Source of the DNA: a virus
Length of the DNA: 31,689 bases
IMG/VR virus record: IMGVR_UViG_3300006101_000044
Coordinates: 1 to 31,689 of that record
Direction: 5' to 3' (one strand)
The notes beneath the pieces are model-generated. The model worked only from the letters and a program-made list of their open reading frames with translations, had not been told where the DNA came from and searched no databases. The translations under genes were made by a program, and so were the position numbers. Positions 23,170 to 31,320 of the stretch are shown here, piece by piece; position 1 is the first letter of the stretch; every line of letters starts with the position of its first letter.

Positions 23170-23447
23170 TCAAGCCATTGCGTGACAAGTTATTTGTAAA
23201 GCCAATCCAACGCCTACAAAGCGAATTGTGGTTACAGACCGCAGAAGCGCCCACAGTAGGCCACATCACCGCCTTGGGTGATGAAGCTGCCGAACAGGGC
23301 TTAAGCGTTGGGGACAAGATTTACTTTGGCACATTGGCCAAAGATTACAAAGACGAATATCTTAAATACCAAGAGTTGAAGGATCAAGACGATCAATTGA
23401 TTGTGATGTCTTGGAAAGATGTTTGTTTTGTGGAGGAAGTCGAATGA
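23166..23447 (+). CDS. GroES-like co-chaperonin
   Basis: A 93-residue protein with the Cpn10 pattern: MIKPLRDKLFVKPI at the start, APTVGHITALGDEA, LSVGDKIYFGT, YLKYQE and IVMSWKDVCFVEE at the end. The mobile-loop region is short (QSELWLQTAE) and carries a hydrophobic ELWLQ instead of the usual Gly-Ile-Val-Leu. Phage GroES homologues such as T4 gp31 adapt GroEL to fold the large capsid protein; P22-type coat folding also depends on GroEL/ES. ATGA overlap with the AT-hook gene. Confidence 0.82.
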   Translation: MIKPLRDKLFVKPIQRLQSELWLQTAEAPTVGHITALGDEAAEQGLSVGDKIYFGTLAKDYKDEYLKYQELKDQDDQLIVMSWKDVCFVEEVE

Positions 23448-23716
23448 AAAAGCACGACAAACCCATTGAACATAAGACCAATGGCAAGGGCAAAACTTAC
23501 AACCCGACAGAAAAGGGTGCGGGAATGACTGCCAAAGGTAGGGCTGAGTACAATGCTAAGAACGGATCAAATCTTAAACCTCCAGCGCCTAATCCGAAAA
23601 CAGAAAAGGACAAAGGTCGAAAGGCTAGTTTTTGTGCCCGTATGGAAGGGGTTGTTAAAAACGCTAAAGGCCCAGCAGAAAGGGCTAAAGCATCATTAAA
23701 GAACTGGAATTGCTAA
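23444..23716 (+). CDS. DUF6321-like small basic protein
   Basis: ATG 23444 (ATGA overlap); 90 residues. Basic, with [20 protein letters not shown] and then [15 protein letters not shown] and LKNWNC, the pattern of a conserved family found in phages of several groups. Function unknown; TAATG coupling to the next gene. Confidence 0.65.
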   Translation: MKKHDKPIEHKTNGKGKTYNPTEKGAGMTAKGRAEYNAKNGSNLKPPAPNPKTEKDKGRKASFCARMEGVVKNAKGPAERAKASLKNWNC

Positions 23717-23859
23717 TGCCACTCATTAAATCCACTAAAAAAGAAGCATTTAAAAAGAATATTGCAACAGAGGTCAAGGCTGGCAAACCAGTCAAGCAGG
23801 CCGTGGCCATTGCATACTCTGAGAAACGTGAAGCAGCCAAAGCCAAAAAGAAAAAATGA
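23716..23859 (+). CDS. 47-residue Lys/Ala-rich protein (DUF6496-like)
   Basis: Short gene coupled on both sides (TAATG at its start, ATGA at its end). Very basic: [35 protein letters not shown], then a poly-Lys end. The [12 protein letters not shown] segment is typical of small phage and bacterial proteins of this type. May bind nucleic acid; function unknown. Confidence 0.6.
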   Translation: MPLIKSTKKEAFKKNIATEVKAGKPVKQAVAIAYSEKREAAKAKKKK

Positions 23860-24743
23860 TCCATCCGTTAAAAAGTTTGGTTACGATGGGGGCAGTTGGT
23901 ATGCCAGGTGCAGACCAGCCCGCTCAAGATGGAAACAATCCATTCATTAAAAACCAAGCTCAAGCAGCACTTTTTGCCAGGTTATCCCAAGAATTCCCAA
24001 ACTTAATCAAAGAATATTCAAGCCTACCCGATACTGAAGGTGGGAAAATATTAAATACTGATATTGCTAGGGAATTAAGCCCAGAATACCGAGAAGACAG
24101 GACTAGGGCTGCTGAAGTACACGAACCCGCCAGTACATTTACCAAAAGCCTTTATTCGCACAAGTTGGCGCAACCAACACCAGAAGGACAAGATTCAAGG
24201 GTTTTGTTTACAGCTGGAGGAGCTGGTGCTGGTAAATCAACTGCCCTAGAAAACGTAAAAGCATTAAACAGTAAAGCCAAAAAATCAGAAATTATTTATG
24301 ATACAAACATGGACAAACTGGATAGCGCAGAACAAAAGATAAAACAAGCGCTAGATGCTAAACGCAAGGCCATGATCATGTACACCTACAGAGAACCCGT
24401 AGAAGCATTGGTTAATGGCGCACTTAAGCGAGCTAATAGCATGGAAAAGAAGTATGGATCAGGCCGAACAGTCCCATTATCAACACATTTGAAAACACAT
24501 TTAGGGGCTAGAGAAACGATCCAAGCATTGCACGAAAAGTACAAAGACCATCCAGACGTAGAAATAAGAGCAATTGACAATTCACGCGGATTGGGAAAAG
24601 CCAGACAGATAGCGATTGAAAAACTGCCAAAATTAAACCCTGAACAATTAAGGAGAGAATTACATGATGCCCTCGAACAAGAATACGCCGATGGAAAAAT
24701 ATCCCACGCCATCTACAAATCAACCAAAGACTACTCCATCTGA
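23856..24743 (+). CDS. zeta-toxin-like P-loop kinase-fold protein
   Basis: A 295-residue protein. Residues 1-95 are a helical leader. The NTPase core starts [20 protein letters not shown] (Walker A at 121-129), with [13 protein letters not shown] (Asp149, a base-binding Asp expected in zeta toxins), [20 protein letters not shown] and [20 protein letters not shown]. Zeta toxins phosphorylate UDP-sugar precursors of peptidoglycan; many phage members are packaged or act in superinfection, but no antitoxin is visible here. It lies just before the terminase genes. Confidence 0.75.
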   Translation: MIHPLKSLVTMGAVGMPGADQPAQDGNNPFIKNQAQAALFARLSQEFPNLIKEYSSLPDTEGGKILNTDIARELSPEYREDRTRAAEVHEPASTFTKSLYSHKLAQPTPEGQDSRVLFTAGGAGAGKSTALENVKALNSKAKKSEIIYDTNMDKLDSAEQKIKQALDAKRKAMIMYTYREPVEALVNGALKRANSMEKKYGSGRTVPLSTHLKTHLGARETIQALHEKYKDHPDVEIRAIDNSRGLGKARQIAIEKLPKLNPEQLRRELHDALEQEYADGKISHAIYKSTKDYSI

Positions 24744-24834
24744 ACACAAAGCCAAACGGCTGCAGCAAAAAGAAGCCGACAACGTAATGAATGAGTTAAT
24801 TAACGCACTAAATACAGGAGCAAAATCAAAATGA
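24664..24834 (+). CDS. hypothetical 56-residue protein overlapping the zeta-like gene
   Basis: AGGAG lies 7 bases before ATG 24664; the stop overlaps the small-terminase start (ATGA). The product is Pro/Lys/Gln-rich ([18 protein letters not shown]) with a helical end (KRLQQKEADNVMNELINALN). The first 80 bases lie over the 3' end of the zeta-like gene in another frame. The RBS and coupling support translation. Confidence 0.58.
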   Translation: MMPSNKNTPMEKYPTPSTNQPKTTPSEHKAKRLQQKEADNVMNELINALNTGAKSK

Positions 24835-25223
24835 CAGCTGGCCGCCCAACACTCTATGATCCATCTTATTGTGATGAGGTCAGAGCATTGGGCGCTCTGG
24901 GTAAAAGTGTAGAACAAATTAGTACAAAATTAGGTGTTTCATTAAGAACAATGTACACATGGCGGGATGCTTATCCTGAATTTTTGCACGCCTTGGATGA
25001 TGCAAAGATTGCAGAACAGACTTGGTGGGAAGAACAAGCCCAGGCTTATATGCTTGAAAGCAAAGATGGACCTAAACTAAACGCAAGTATTTGGTCAAGG
25101 TCAATGGCTGCAAGGTTTCCTAAGAAATACAGGGAATCGGTCAAACAAGAAATATCAGGCGAGAATGGTGCGCCTTTGTTGGCTGGCTTACAAGTAACAT
25201 TTGTCAAACCCAATGACACCTAA
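24831..25223 (+). CDS. terS: terminase small subunit
   Basis: A 130-residue protein with an N-terminal helix-turn-helix (SVEQISTKLGVSLRTMYTWR) and a helical oligomerisation core (FLHALDDAKIAEQTWWEEQA). It recognises the packaging site and recruits the large subunit encoded next. The 3' end overlaps the large-subunit start by 11 bases. Confidence 0.88.
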   Translation: MTAGRPTLYDPSYCDEVRALGALGKSVEQISTKLGVSLRTMYTWRDAYPEFLHALDDAKIAEQTWWEEQAQAYMLESKDGPKLNASIWSRSMAARFPKKYRESVKQEISGENGAPLLAGLQVTFVKPNDT

Positions 25224-26469
25224 TATTGAGTTCCCGTTAAAACTCCAATGTTTATTTGAGCCATCAAGGTATAAAGTTTTGTACGGCGGCCGTGGTGGTG
25301 CTAAGAGTTGGGGAATTGCTAGGGCGTTGTTGGTCATCGGATCAACCAAAGTCACCAGGGTGCTATGTGCCCGTGAATTCCAAACCAGTATTAAGGATTC
25401 AGTCCACAAGTTGCTAAGTGACCAGATCATGGCCATGAGTTTGACAGAATTCTATGAAATTACCGACAGAACGATCAGGGGCAAGAACGGCACAGAGTTT
25501 AACTTTGTTGGCCTGAAGAACAATGTCAGCAACGTCAAGTCTTATGAAGGCGTGGATATTTGTTGGGTTGAGGAAGCCCAAAGCGTGTCCAAGCGGTCTT
25601 ACGACACATTAATACCAACCATTCGTAAAGAAAAGTCCGAGATTTGGATCAGCTTTAACCCTGAACTAGAGACAGACGAGACTTACAGGCGCTGGGTTGC
25701 TAACCCGCCAGACAACGCCAAAGTGGTCAAAATCGGGTGGCAAGATAACCCTTGGTTTCCTGAAGTGTTAAGAGACGAGAAAGACGCGCTTAAGAATCGT
25801 GATCCTGAAGCCTATCAAACAGTCTGGGAGGGAATGTGCAGGTTGACAGTTGACGGAGCTGTGTTTGCCAAAGAAATGCAAATGGCCGAAATCAACAACC
25901 AGATCACAAACGTGCCGTATGACCCCATAAAGCCCGTCTACACGATTTGGGACTTGGGTTGGGCTGACAGTACCGCCATTTGGTTTGTGCAGTTCATAGG
26001 CGTGGAAATCAGGGTTCTGCGCTATATGGAAGACTCACAGAAGACCATTAGCTATTACTTGGCTGAAATCCAGAAGTTTGGTTATGTGTTTGACACTCAT
26101 TATCTGCCCCATGATGCTGCTAGTAAGAATCTAGGAACTGGCCGATCCATTGAGGAAATCGTGAGAGCTACAGGAATGAACGTCAGGGTATTGGATCGAG
26201 TGCCAATTGCGGACAGTATTAACGCTGCAAGGACCATATTCCCAAGGTGTTACTTTGATAGGCAAAACACAACGGATGGCTTACAATGTTTACGACACTA
26301 CAGGTATGAGGTTGACCCTGACACCAAGCAGTTCAGTAGAACGCCATTGCATGACCAATACTCGCATGGAGCTGATGCGTTCAGAATGCTGGGATTAATG
26401 GTCCAAGAGCCTAGAAAGCCTGTTAAGAAGAAGGCAACGTACGATTATTCAGCAAATTGGATGGGATAA
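25213..26469 (+). CDS. terL: terminase large subunit
   Basis: ATG 25213 gives 418 residues; a TTG four codons earlier is possible. ATPase: Walker A GGRGGAKS (25-32), Walker B VDICWVEEA (114-122), coupling motif WISFNP. Nuclease: IWDLGWADSTAIW with Asp247 and Asp252, and a C-terminal SHGADAFRML with the last acidic residue. It is of the PBSX/P22 type used in headful packaging. Unlike the coat gene, its frame is uninterrupted. Confidence 0.93.
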   Translation: MTPNIEFPLKLQCLFEPSRYKVLYGGRGGAKSWGIARALLVIGSTKVTRVLCAREFQTSIKDSVHKLLSDQIMAMSLTEFYEITDRTIRGKNGTEFNFVGLKNNVSNVKSYEGVDICWVEEAQSVSKRSYDTLIPTIRKEKSEIWISFNPELETDETYRRWVANPPDNAKVVKIGWQDNPWFPEVLRDEKDALKNRDPEAYQTVWEGMCRLTVDGAVFAKEMQMAEINNQITNVPYDPIKPVYTIWDLGWADSTAIWFVQFIGVEIRVLRYMEDSQKTISYYLAEIQKFGYVFDTHYLPHDAASKNLGTGRSIEEIVRATGMNVRVLDRVPIADSINAARTIFPRCYFDRQNTTDGLQCLRHYRYEVDPDTKQFSRTPLHDQYSHGADAFRMLGLMVQEPRKPVKKKATYDYSANWMG

Positions 26470-26472
26470 ATT

Positions 26473-28572
26473 ATGTCAGACTACCAAGACGATTATGATC
26501 CACGCATAGATATGGCCAAGAAGTTTTTGAAACTTGCCAATGATGCTGACACCAACAATCGTTCAGAAGCTCTTGAAGACTTAAAATTTGGTTCTGGTGA
26601 CCAATGGCCAGTAGAGATTCAAAACAGCCGTGATCTTGAAGCTAGACCCTGCCTGACGATCAATAAGGTTGACGCTTATGTGCGCCAGGTGACCAATCAG
26701 CAACGCCAACAGCGCCCACGGATTAAGGTCCACGGCATGAATAGCCAATCAGACGCTAAAGTGGCCGAGATTCTGACAGGTATTTGCCGACATATTGAGG
26801 TCAATTCAGACGCTGACCACGCCTACGACAATGCTTTTAACTACGCCGTGCGCTGTGGGTTTGGGTATTGGAGGGTCACGACAGACTATATCAGCGAGAA
26901 AACGTTTGACCAGGACATCTTCATCGAGCAGATTCATAACCCGTTTACAGTCTATTTTGATCCTAATAGCACCTTGCCAGACGGGTCAGACGCAGAACGC
27001 TGTCTGGTGACCACAGTAGTCAGTAAGAAGGAATTTGAGAAACTTTACCCCGATGCCGACACAGGTGTGGGCTTTACTCAGCGCGGAACGGGTGACAGTA
27101 ATGCCGAATGGGTGATGAAGGAAGACATCAGAATCGCCGAGTTTTGGTATACAGAGCACATCAAAGATACGCTTTTACTGTTGTCTGACGGCACAAAGGT
27201 ATTTAAGTCCAAAGCGCCCAGCAAAGACGATATGAATATGCTTGGGCTAGAAATCGTTGACGAACGCCCAACCATGCGGAAATTGGTCAAGATGATCAAA
27301 TGTACTGGCATTCAAGTATTGGAAGAATACGATTGGCCAGGCAAGTTCATTCCAATCGTGCCAGTCTACGGCGAGGAATTCGTTGTTGACAATAAGCGTA
27401 AAAAGTACGGCATGATTCGCCAGGTTAAAGACGCACAGAGGATGTATAACTTCTGGAAGACGGCCATTACTGAGTCTGTGGCGTTAGCACCAAAGGCCAA
27501 ATGGTTGCTTGCTGAAGGCCAAGACGAGGGCCACGAGAACGAATGGGCGCAGGCTAACATCAAGTCCATGCCAGTCCTTAGATACAAGCAAAAGGACATT
27601 GAGGGCGTGCCAGCTCCCGTGCCTAGCCGTATTCAGCCTGAATCACCGCCTGCGGGCATTATGGCTGCAGCTGACGGCATTAATCAGGATATGCAAGCAA
27701 TTTTGGGTATCTTTGATCCTAGCCAACAACTAGCCGGAAATATGTCCGGAAAGGCACTAAATGGCCAACAACAACAGGTTGATCTCACAAATTTCCACTA
27801 TTACGACAATTTGACCCGATCAATTAGACACACCGCCAAGATTATTCTTGATCTAGTGCCGACTGTTTATGACACGGCTAGGGTCATGCGGATCATTGGT
27901 GACGATGGCCAACCTGATCTGGTAGAGATCAACAAGCAAGCTCAAGACGAGCAAGGCGTTGAGAAAATACTAAATGACGTAACAGTTGGCGAATATGACG
28001 TTGTGATGGACACAGGACCAGGCTACAACTCCAAGCGTCAAGAAGCGGTCGAGACCATGATTCCATTGTTGTCCAAAGACCCACAATTGATGAATGTGGC
28101 GGGTGATTTGATCTTTAGAAACATGGACTTCCCTGGCGCTGATGTGATTGCAGACAGACTTGCAGCATCCAACCCAATGGCGCAAATTGATGATAAATCG
28201 CCCATTCCCCCACAAGTTCAAATGCAACTTAAGCAGTCACAAGCTACTATCCAACAGCTGCAACAGCAGTTACAGGGTATGCAATTGATGCTTAAAAACA
28301 GGGCTGACGTTGAGCAACTCAAACAAGACGCTGAGACTAAACGGGTTCTTATTAAAGAGACCAACCGCGCCCATGACATTGAGTTGCGTGACCAACAGAA
28401 GCAAAAAGACACAGAAATGCGTGTTCACACAACGGCACAAGATACTGTTCTTAAGACACAAACACAACTAGAAATCGAGCGTATGAAGGCCGATTTAGCC
28501 GTTTATTTGAGCCATTTAGACCGATTGAGCGAGCGTGAGGCCAAGGCTGAAGCCGTTGAGCGTGCTATTTGA
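26473..28572 (+). CDS. P22-type portal protein
   Basis: A 699-residue protein, near the 725 of P22 gp1. N-terminal features are DDYDPRIDMAKKFLKLAND, FGSGDQWP and RPCLTINKVDAYVRQVTNQQ, then NAFNYAVRCGFGYWRV and FTVYFDPNS. Residues about 575-600 and 620-690 are Gln-rich and charged coiled coils, as expected for a crown or barrel. It forms the dodecameric DNA channel at one head vertex. Its TGA stop lies inside the -35 of the next promoter. Confidence 0.92.
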   Translation: MSDYQDDYDPRIDMAKKFLKLANDADTNNRSEALEDLKFGSGDQWPVEIQNSRDLEARPCLTINKVDAYVRQVTNQQRQQRPRIKVHGMNSQSDAKVAEILTGICRHIEVNSDADHAYDNAFNYAVRCGFGYWRVTTDYISEKTFDQDIFIEQIHNPFTVYFDPNSTLPDGSDAERCLVTTVVSKKEFEKLYPDADTGVGFTQRGTGDSNAEWVMKEDIRIAEFWYTEHIKDTLLLLSDGTKVFKSKAPSKDDMNMLGLEIVDERPTMRKLVKMIKCTGIQVLEEYDWPGKFIPIVPVYGEEFVVDNKRKKYGMIRQVKDAQRMYNFWKTAITESVALAPKAKWLLAEGQDEGHENEWAQANIKSMPVLRYKQKDIEGVPAPVPSRIQPESPPAGIMAAADGINQDMQAILGIFDPSQQLAGNMSGKALNGQQQQVDLTNFHYYDNLTRSIRHTAKIILDLVPTVYDTARVMRIIGDDGQPDLVEINKQAQDEQGVEKILNDVTVGEYDVVMDTGPGYNSKRQEAVETMIPLLSKDPQLMNVAGDLIFRNMDFPGADVIADRLAASNPMAQIDDKSPIPPQVQMQLKQSQATIQQLQQQLQGMQLMLKNRADVEQLKQDAETKRVLIKETNRAHDIELRDQQKQKDTEMRVHTTAQDTVLKTQTQLEIERMKADLAVYLSHLDRLSEREAKAEAVERAI

Positions 28573-28596
28573 CAAAGTAACTCTTTCGTGTATATT
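28569..28596 (+). promoter_or_regulatory. sigma70-type promoter for scaffold and coat genes
   Basis: TTGACA (28569-28574), 16-base spacer, TATATT (28591-28596): a perfect -35 and five of six for the -10. It overlaps the portal stop codon. It would give extra transcription of the two most abundant head proteins. Confidence 0.65.
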
Positions 28597-28607
28597 TACA
28601 CAAAACC

Positions 28608-28644
28608 TTACCCATGAGGAACATGGGGTTAATTCTTAGGGTAA
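28608..28644 (+). promoter_or_regulatory. scaffold leader with two exclusive hairpins
   Basis: CCCATG (28611-28616) can pair with CATGGG (28622-28627), loop AGGAA. Alternatively TTACCC (28608-28613) can pair with GGGTAA (28639-28644), covering AGGG, the only plausible ribosome-binding site of the scaffold gene. The helices share CCC and exclude each other, so one form would expose and one hide the site. Confidence 0.4.
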
Positions 28645-28648
28645 ACCT

Positions 28649-29536
28649 ATGTCTGAAAAAGAAGCGTCATCAGTATTGACGAGTGAGAACTCAGCTGAGT
28701 TTTATGCTAATAAACTTGGTTTAGCTGACAGAAACGATGATGTGGCGGTTGAGGAAACTCCCGAGCCATCAGAAGTTGAAGATCAGAGTGAACCAGAGGC
28801 AGAACAAAGCAAACCTACAGAGGAAAAGAAGCAGAACCCTAAGTTAGAAAAAAGGTTTTCTGAACTGACAAAACAACGTGAGCAAGCCAAGGCAGAAGCG
28901 CAAGCAGAACGCCAACAGCGAGAAGCGTTGGAAGCAAGGTTAAGGGCTTTAGAGCAACAGGCTACGCCCCCACAGGCGAAGAACATTGACGAAGAACCAC
29001 AACCTGGTCAATTCCAAGATGCGTTTGAGTACGCTAAGGCATTGGCGCAGTATTCAACAGAAAAAGCCTTACAAGAGCGTGATCAGCAAGAAGCCAACAG
29101 AAAGGCTAATGAGGAAAGACAAAAGGTTATCCAATCATGGTCTGCCAAATTAGACAAAGTGAAAGCTGATTTACCTGACTACGATGAAATTGTAAGCACG
29201 GCTGATGTGGTGGTTAGTGATGATATTCGAGATTCTATTTTAGAGAGTGATGTTGGACCAAGAATCCTGTATCACCTTGCAGAGGACCTTGAATATGCTC
29301 AAAAACTAGCACAAATGCCCACGCGAAAGGCTTTGATTGAAATAGGAAAACTGGAAAAGCTATACGAGAAAAGTGAAGCCAAACCAGAGACTGTAGTGAA
29401 AAGTAAAGCGCCAGCACCGATCAGGCCCTTGAAGGCAGGTAGTGGTCAAGCAGATATCCCTATTAACAGTAGTGGAGATTTTCACGGCACATACCAGGCT
29501 TGGAAAGAAGCTAGACGGGCGGGCAAAATCCGTTAA
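28649..29536 (+). CDS. scaffolding protein (P22 gp8-like)
   Basis: A 295-residue acidic protein, size as in P22 gp8 (303). It has an acidic Glu/Pro stretch (VEETPEPSEVEDQSEPEAEQ), a long coiled coil (RFSELTKQREQAKAEAQAER; REALEARLRALEQQ), a helical middle and a basic C-terminal end (YQAWKEARRAGKIR) that should bind the coat protein, as the P22 helix-turn-helix does. Located between portal and coat. It is needed for procapsid assembly and leaves before packaging. Confidence 0.85.
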   Translation: MSEKEASSVLTSENSAEFYANKLGLADRNDDVAVEETPEPSEVEDQSEPEAEQSKPTEEKKQNPKLEKRFSELTKQREQAKAEAQAERQQREALEARLRALEQQATPPQAKNIDEEPQPGQFQDAFEYAKALAQYSTEKALQERDQQEANRKANEERQKVIQSWSAKLDKVKADLPDYDEIVSTADVVVSDDIRDSILESDVGPRILYHLAEDLEYAQKLAQMPTRKALIEIGKLEKLYEKSEAKPETVVKSKAPAPIRPLKAGSGQADIPINSSGDFHGTYQAWKEARRAGKIR

Positions 29537-29556
29537 ATTCAAATCAAGGAAATCAA

Positions 29557-31299
29557 ATGAGTAATAATCTCTTAACGATATCCAAGATCACCAACGAGGC
29601 GTTGATGGTTTTGGAAAACGAGTAAACAGTTTGCTCCCTTATGCGGTAACGCATATTGAATAACTTTCTCTGATTGACTTGGAACTCTGGCAGCAGACAA
29701 CAAGGGGCAAGCGAAAGCAGCCTGAACGACTAAGTGAGAAAGCTCCTAGAAATAGGATGATGCGATAGTCTGAACTACCCTATAACAAAAGAAGGGGTAG
29801 AGGAGAATCCGAAGAGGTTTTCCCGCCTAGAAATAGGTCACTAAAGTAACAGAATGTAACTTTTACAAGTGAAGTTGACAGAAACTATGACGATCAATTC
29901 GCCGTTGTCGGTGCAAAGATCGGTAACACAGTTAACGTTCGCAGACCAGGCCGTTTCATCGGTACTACTGGCCCAGCATTGAACGTTGAGGACTTTAACG
30001 AGTCTAGCGTACCCGTGACTTTGTCAACCCAGTTCCATGTGGATAAACGTATGTCCACATATCAAGACGCTTCCTTTCTAATAGCGGCTTGATTGGCAAA
30101 ATTCTTCCTGATTGACTTGGAAGCCCTGCGGAGGGCGACAGGGGGCAAGCAAGAGAAATCTGTGCAGCCTGAACGACTAAGTGGAAGAACCTAGAAATAG
30201 GATGCGATAGTCTGAACTTTGGTATAACCTAAAAGAAGCCAGAGAGTTTGATCCGAAGCGGTCGAACCGCCCGAAAGGGTCAGTAAGCGAAAGCTGAAGT
30301 AACAGAATGACACAATTCACAACTCAGGACTTGGCATTGTCTTTGGATATGTTCTCTGACCGCGTGTTGAAACCCGCTGTGGCAGCAATTGCTAACAAAA
30401 TTGATCGTGATGGCTTGGTGATGGCCAAGAACAACACGGCCAATATCGTTGGTACAGCTGGTACACCTCCCACAGGTTTGATCACATATTTGACCGCTGC
30501 TGCTTACCTTGACGCTGAAGGCGCACCAAGGGATGGCCGCCGTTCATGTATCGTTGAACCTTTCACAAGCGCCACAATCGTTGATTCTTTGAAGGGTCTA
30601 TTTGTACCCCAAGAAGCCATCGGCGAACAGTATCGCAAGGGTTTGATGGGTCGTGACTCTGCTGGTATGAACTGGAAGATGGATCAGAACGTTGTTTCAC
30701 AAACATTCGGTTCTTATTCGACTGCCGTGTTGTCATGCAATACATCGACTGCAACTGGATTCCTGACCTCTGGTTGGGCATCAACTTCTACTATCGCTTT
30801 GTCTGCCACAACAGCCACAGCATCGTTGAACGTTGGTGACGTTATCCAAATTGCTAACGTGTACGCTGTCAACCCCCAGAATCGCCAGGCTTATGGTTCT
30901 AACAAGCTACGCAACTTTGTCGTGACTGCTGCCGCTACTGTGGCAACATCAGGTACAACTAGCGTGACTGTTAGCCCTGCCGTGATTACTGCTGGTCAGT
31001 TCCAGAACGTGTCTGTGACCAATGCTGGCGCATCAACTGTTACGCCTTTCAACAATACTGGTACTGTGTCACCACAGAATATCATTATGCACCGCAATGC
31101 GTTTACATTGGCAGTGGCCGATCTTGAGTTGCCAGAGGGTGTCCACTTTGCTGGTCGCGCTTCTGACAAAGAGATTGGTTTGTCCATGCGCGTGGTTCGC
31201 CAGTACACCATTAACAATGACAGTATTCCAACCCGTTTGGATGTCTTGTACGGCTGGGCACCGCTCTATCCTGAACTCGCTTGCCGTGTTGCAGCTTAA
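29557..31299 (+). CDS. major coat protein (P22 gp5 family), split by two group I introns
   Basis: Exon 1 is 29557-29623 (67 nt), exon 2 29857-30044 (188 nt), exon 3 30310-31299. Joined, they give a continuous frame of 414 residues (P22 coat: 430). Exon 1 codes the N-arm (SNNLLTISKITNEALMVLE), exon 2 NYDDQFAVVGAKIGNTV, GTTGPALNVEDFNES and STQFHVD, exon 3 continues TQFTTQDLALSLDMFSDR and KPAVAAIANKIDRDG. These blocks appear in this order in P22-family coats, and the second junction falls inside the conserved HVD-x-x-F segment. Without splicing, exon 1 reads into a stop right at the splice site and exon 2 ends 8 codons into intron 2. The ATG at 30307 lies in the intron and is not a real start. 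Middle of exon 3 is an inserted Ser/Thr/Val-rich domain, as in the family. Confidence 0.92.
29624..29856 (+). ncRNA. group I self-splicing intron 1 in the coat gene (233 nt, ORF-less)
   Basis: 5' splice site after the U in CGAGT; P1 pairs GAGTAAA (29620-29626) with TTTGCTC (29630-29636), with U.G exactly at the splice site. P2 is TATGCG-GTAA-CGCATA. P3 pairs 29664-29670 (CTTTCTC) with 29736-29742 (GAGAAAG). The R-region is CAGCCTGAACGACTAAGTG (29718-29736). P7 pairs GACTA (29728-29732) with TAGTC (29766-29770). P8 is the hairpin CCTA-GAAA-TAGG (29745-29756). P9 pairs CTACCC with GGGTAG (29775-29780, 29795-29800). The last base is G29856. No ORF. Ligation restores codon TTA (Leu): gag|t + ta. 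Confidence 0.93.
30045..30309 (+). ncRNA. group I self-splicing intron 2 in the coat gene (265 nt, ORF-less)
   Basis: P1 pairs ATGTGGAT (30037-30044) with GTCCACAT (30053-30060), eight pairs with U.G at the splice site. P2 is a long hairpin with ATCAAG and CTTGAT plus CGCT and AGCG. P3 pairs TTCTTCC (30102-30108) with GGAAGAA (30183-30189). The R-region CAGCCTGAACGACTAAGTG (30165-30183) and P8 CCTAGAAATAGG (30190-30201) are identical to intron 1. P7 pairs GACTA (30175-30179) with TAGTC (30208-30212). P9 pairs CTTTGG with CCAGAG (30217-30222, 30239-30244). Final G is 30309; insertion is between codons. The last 12 bases match those of intron 1. Confidence 0.94.
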
Positions 31300-31320
31300 T
31301 TAACTTAAAGGAAAACTAAC

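Noticed and set aside
30307-30309. ATG as start of a 330-residue coat gene
   Set aside because: These bases are the last three of intron 2; joined exons give a longer, family-like N-terminus.
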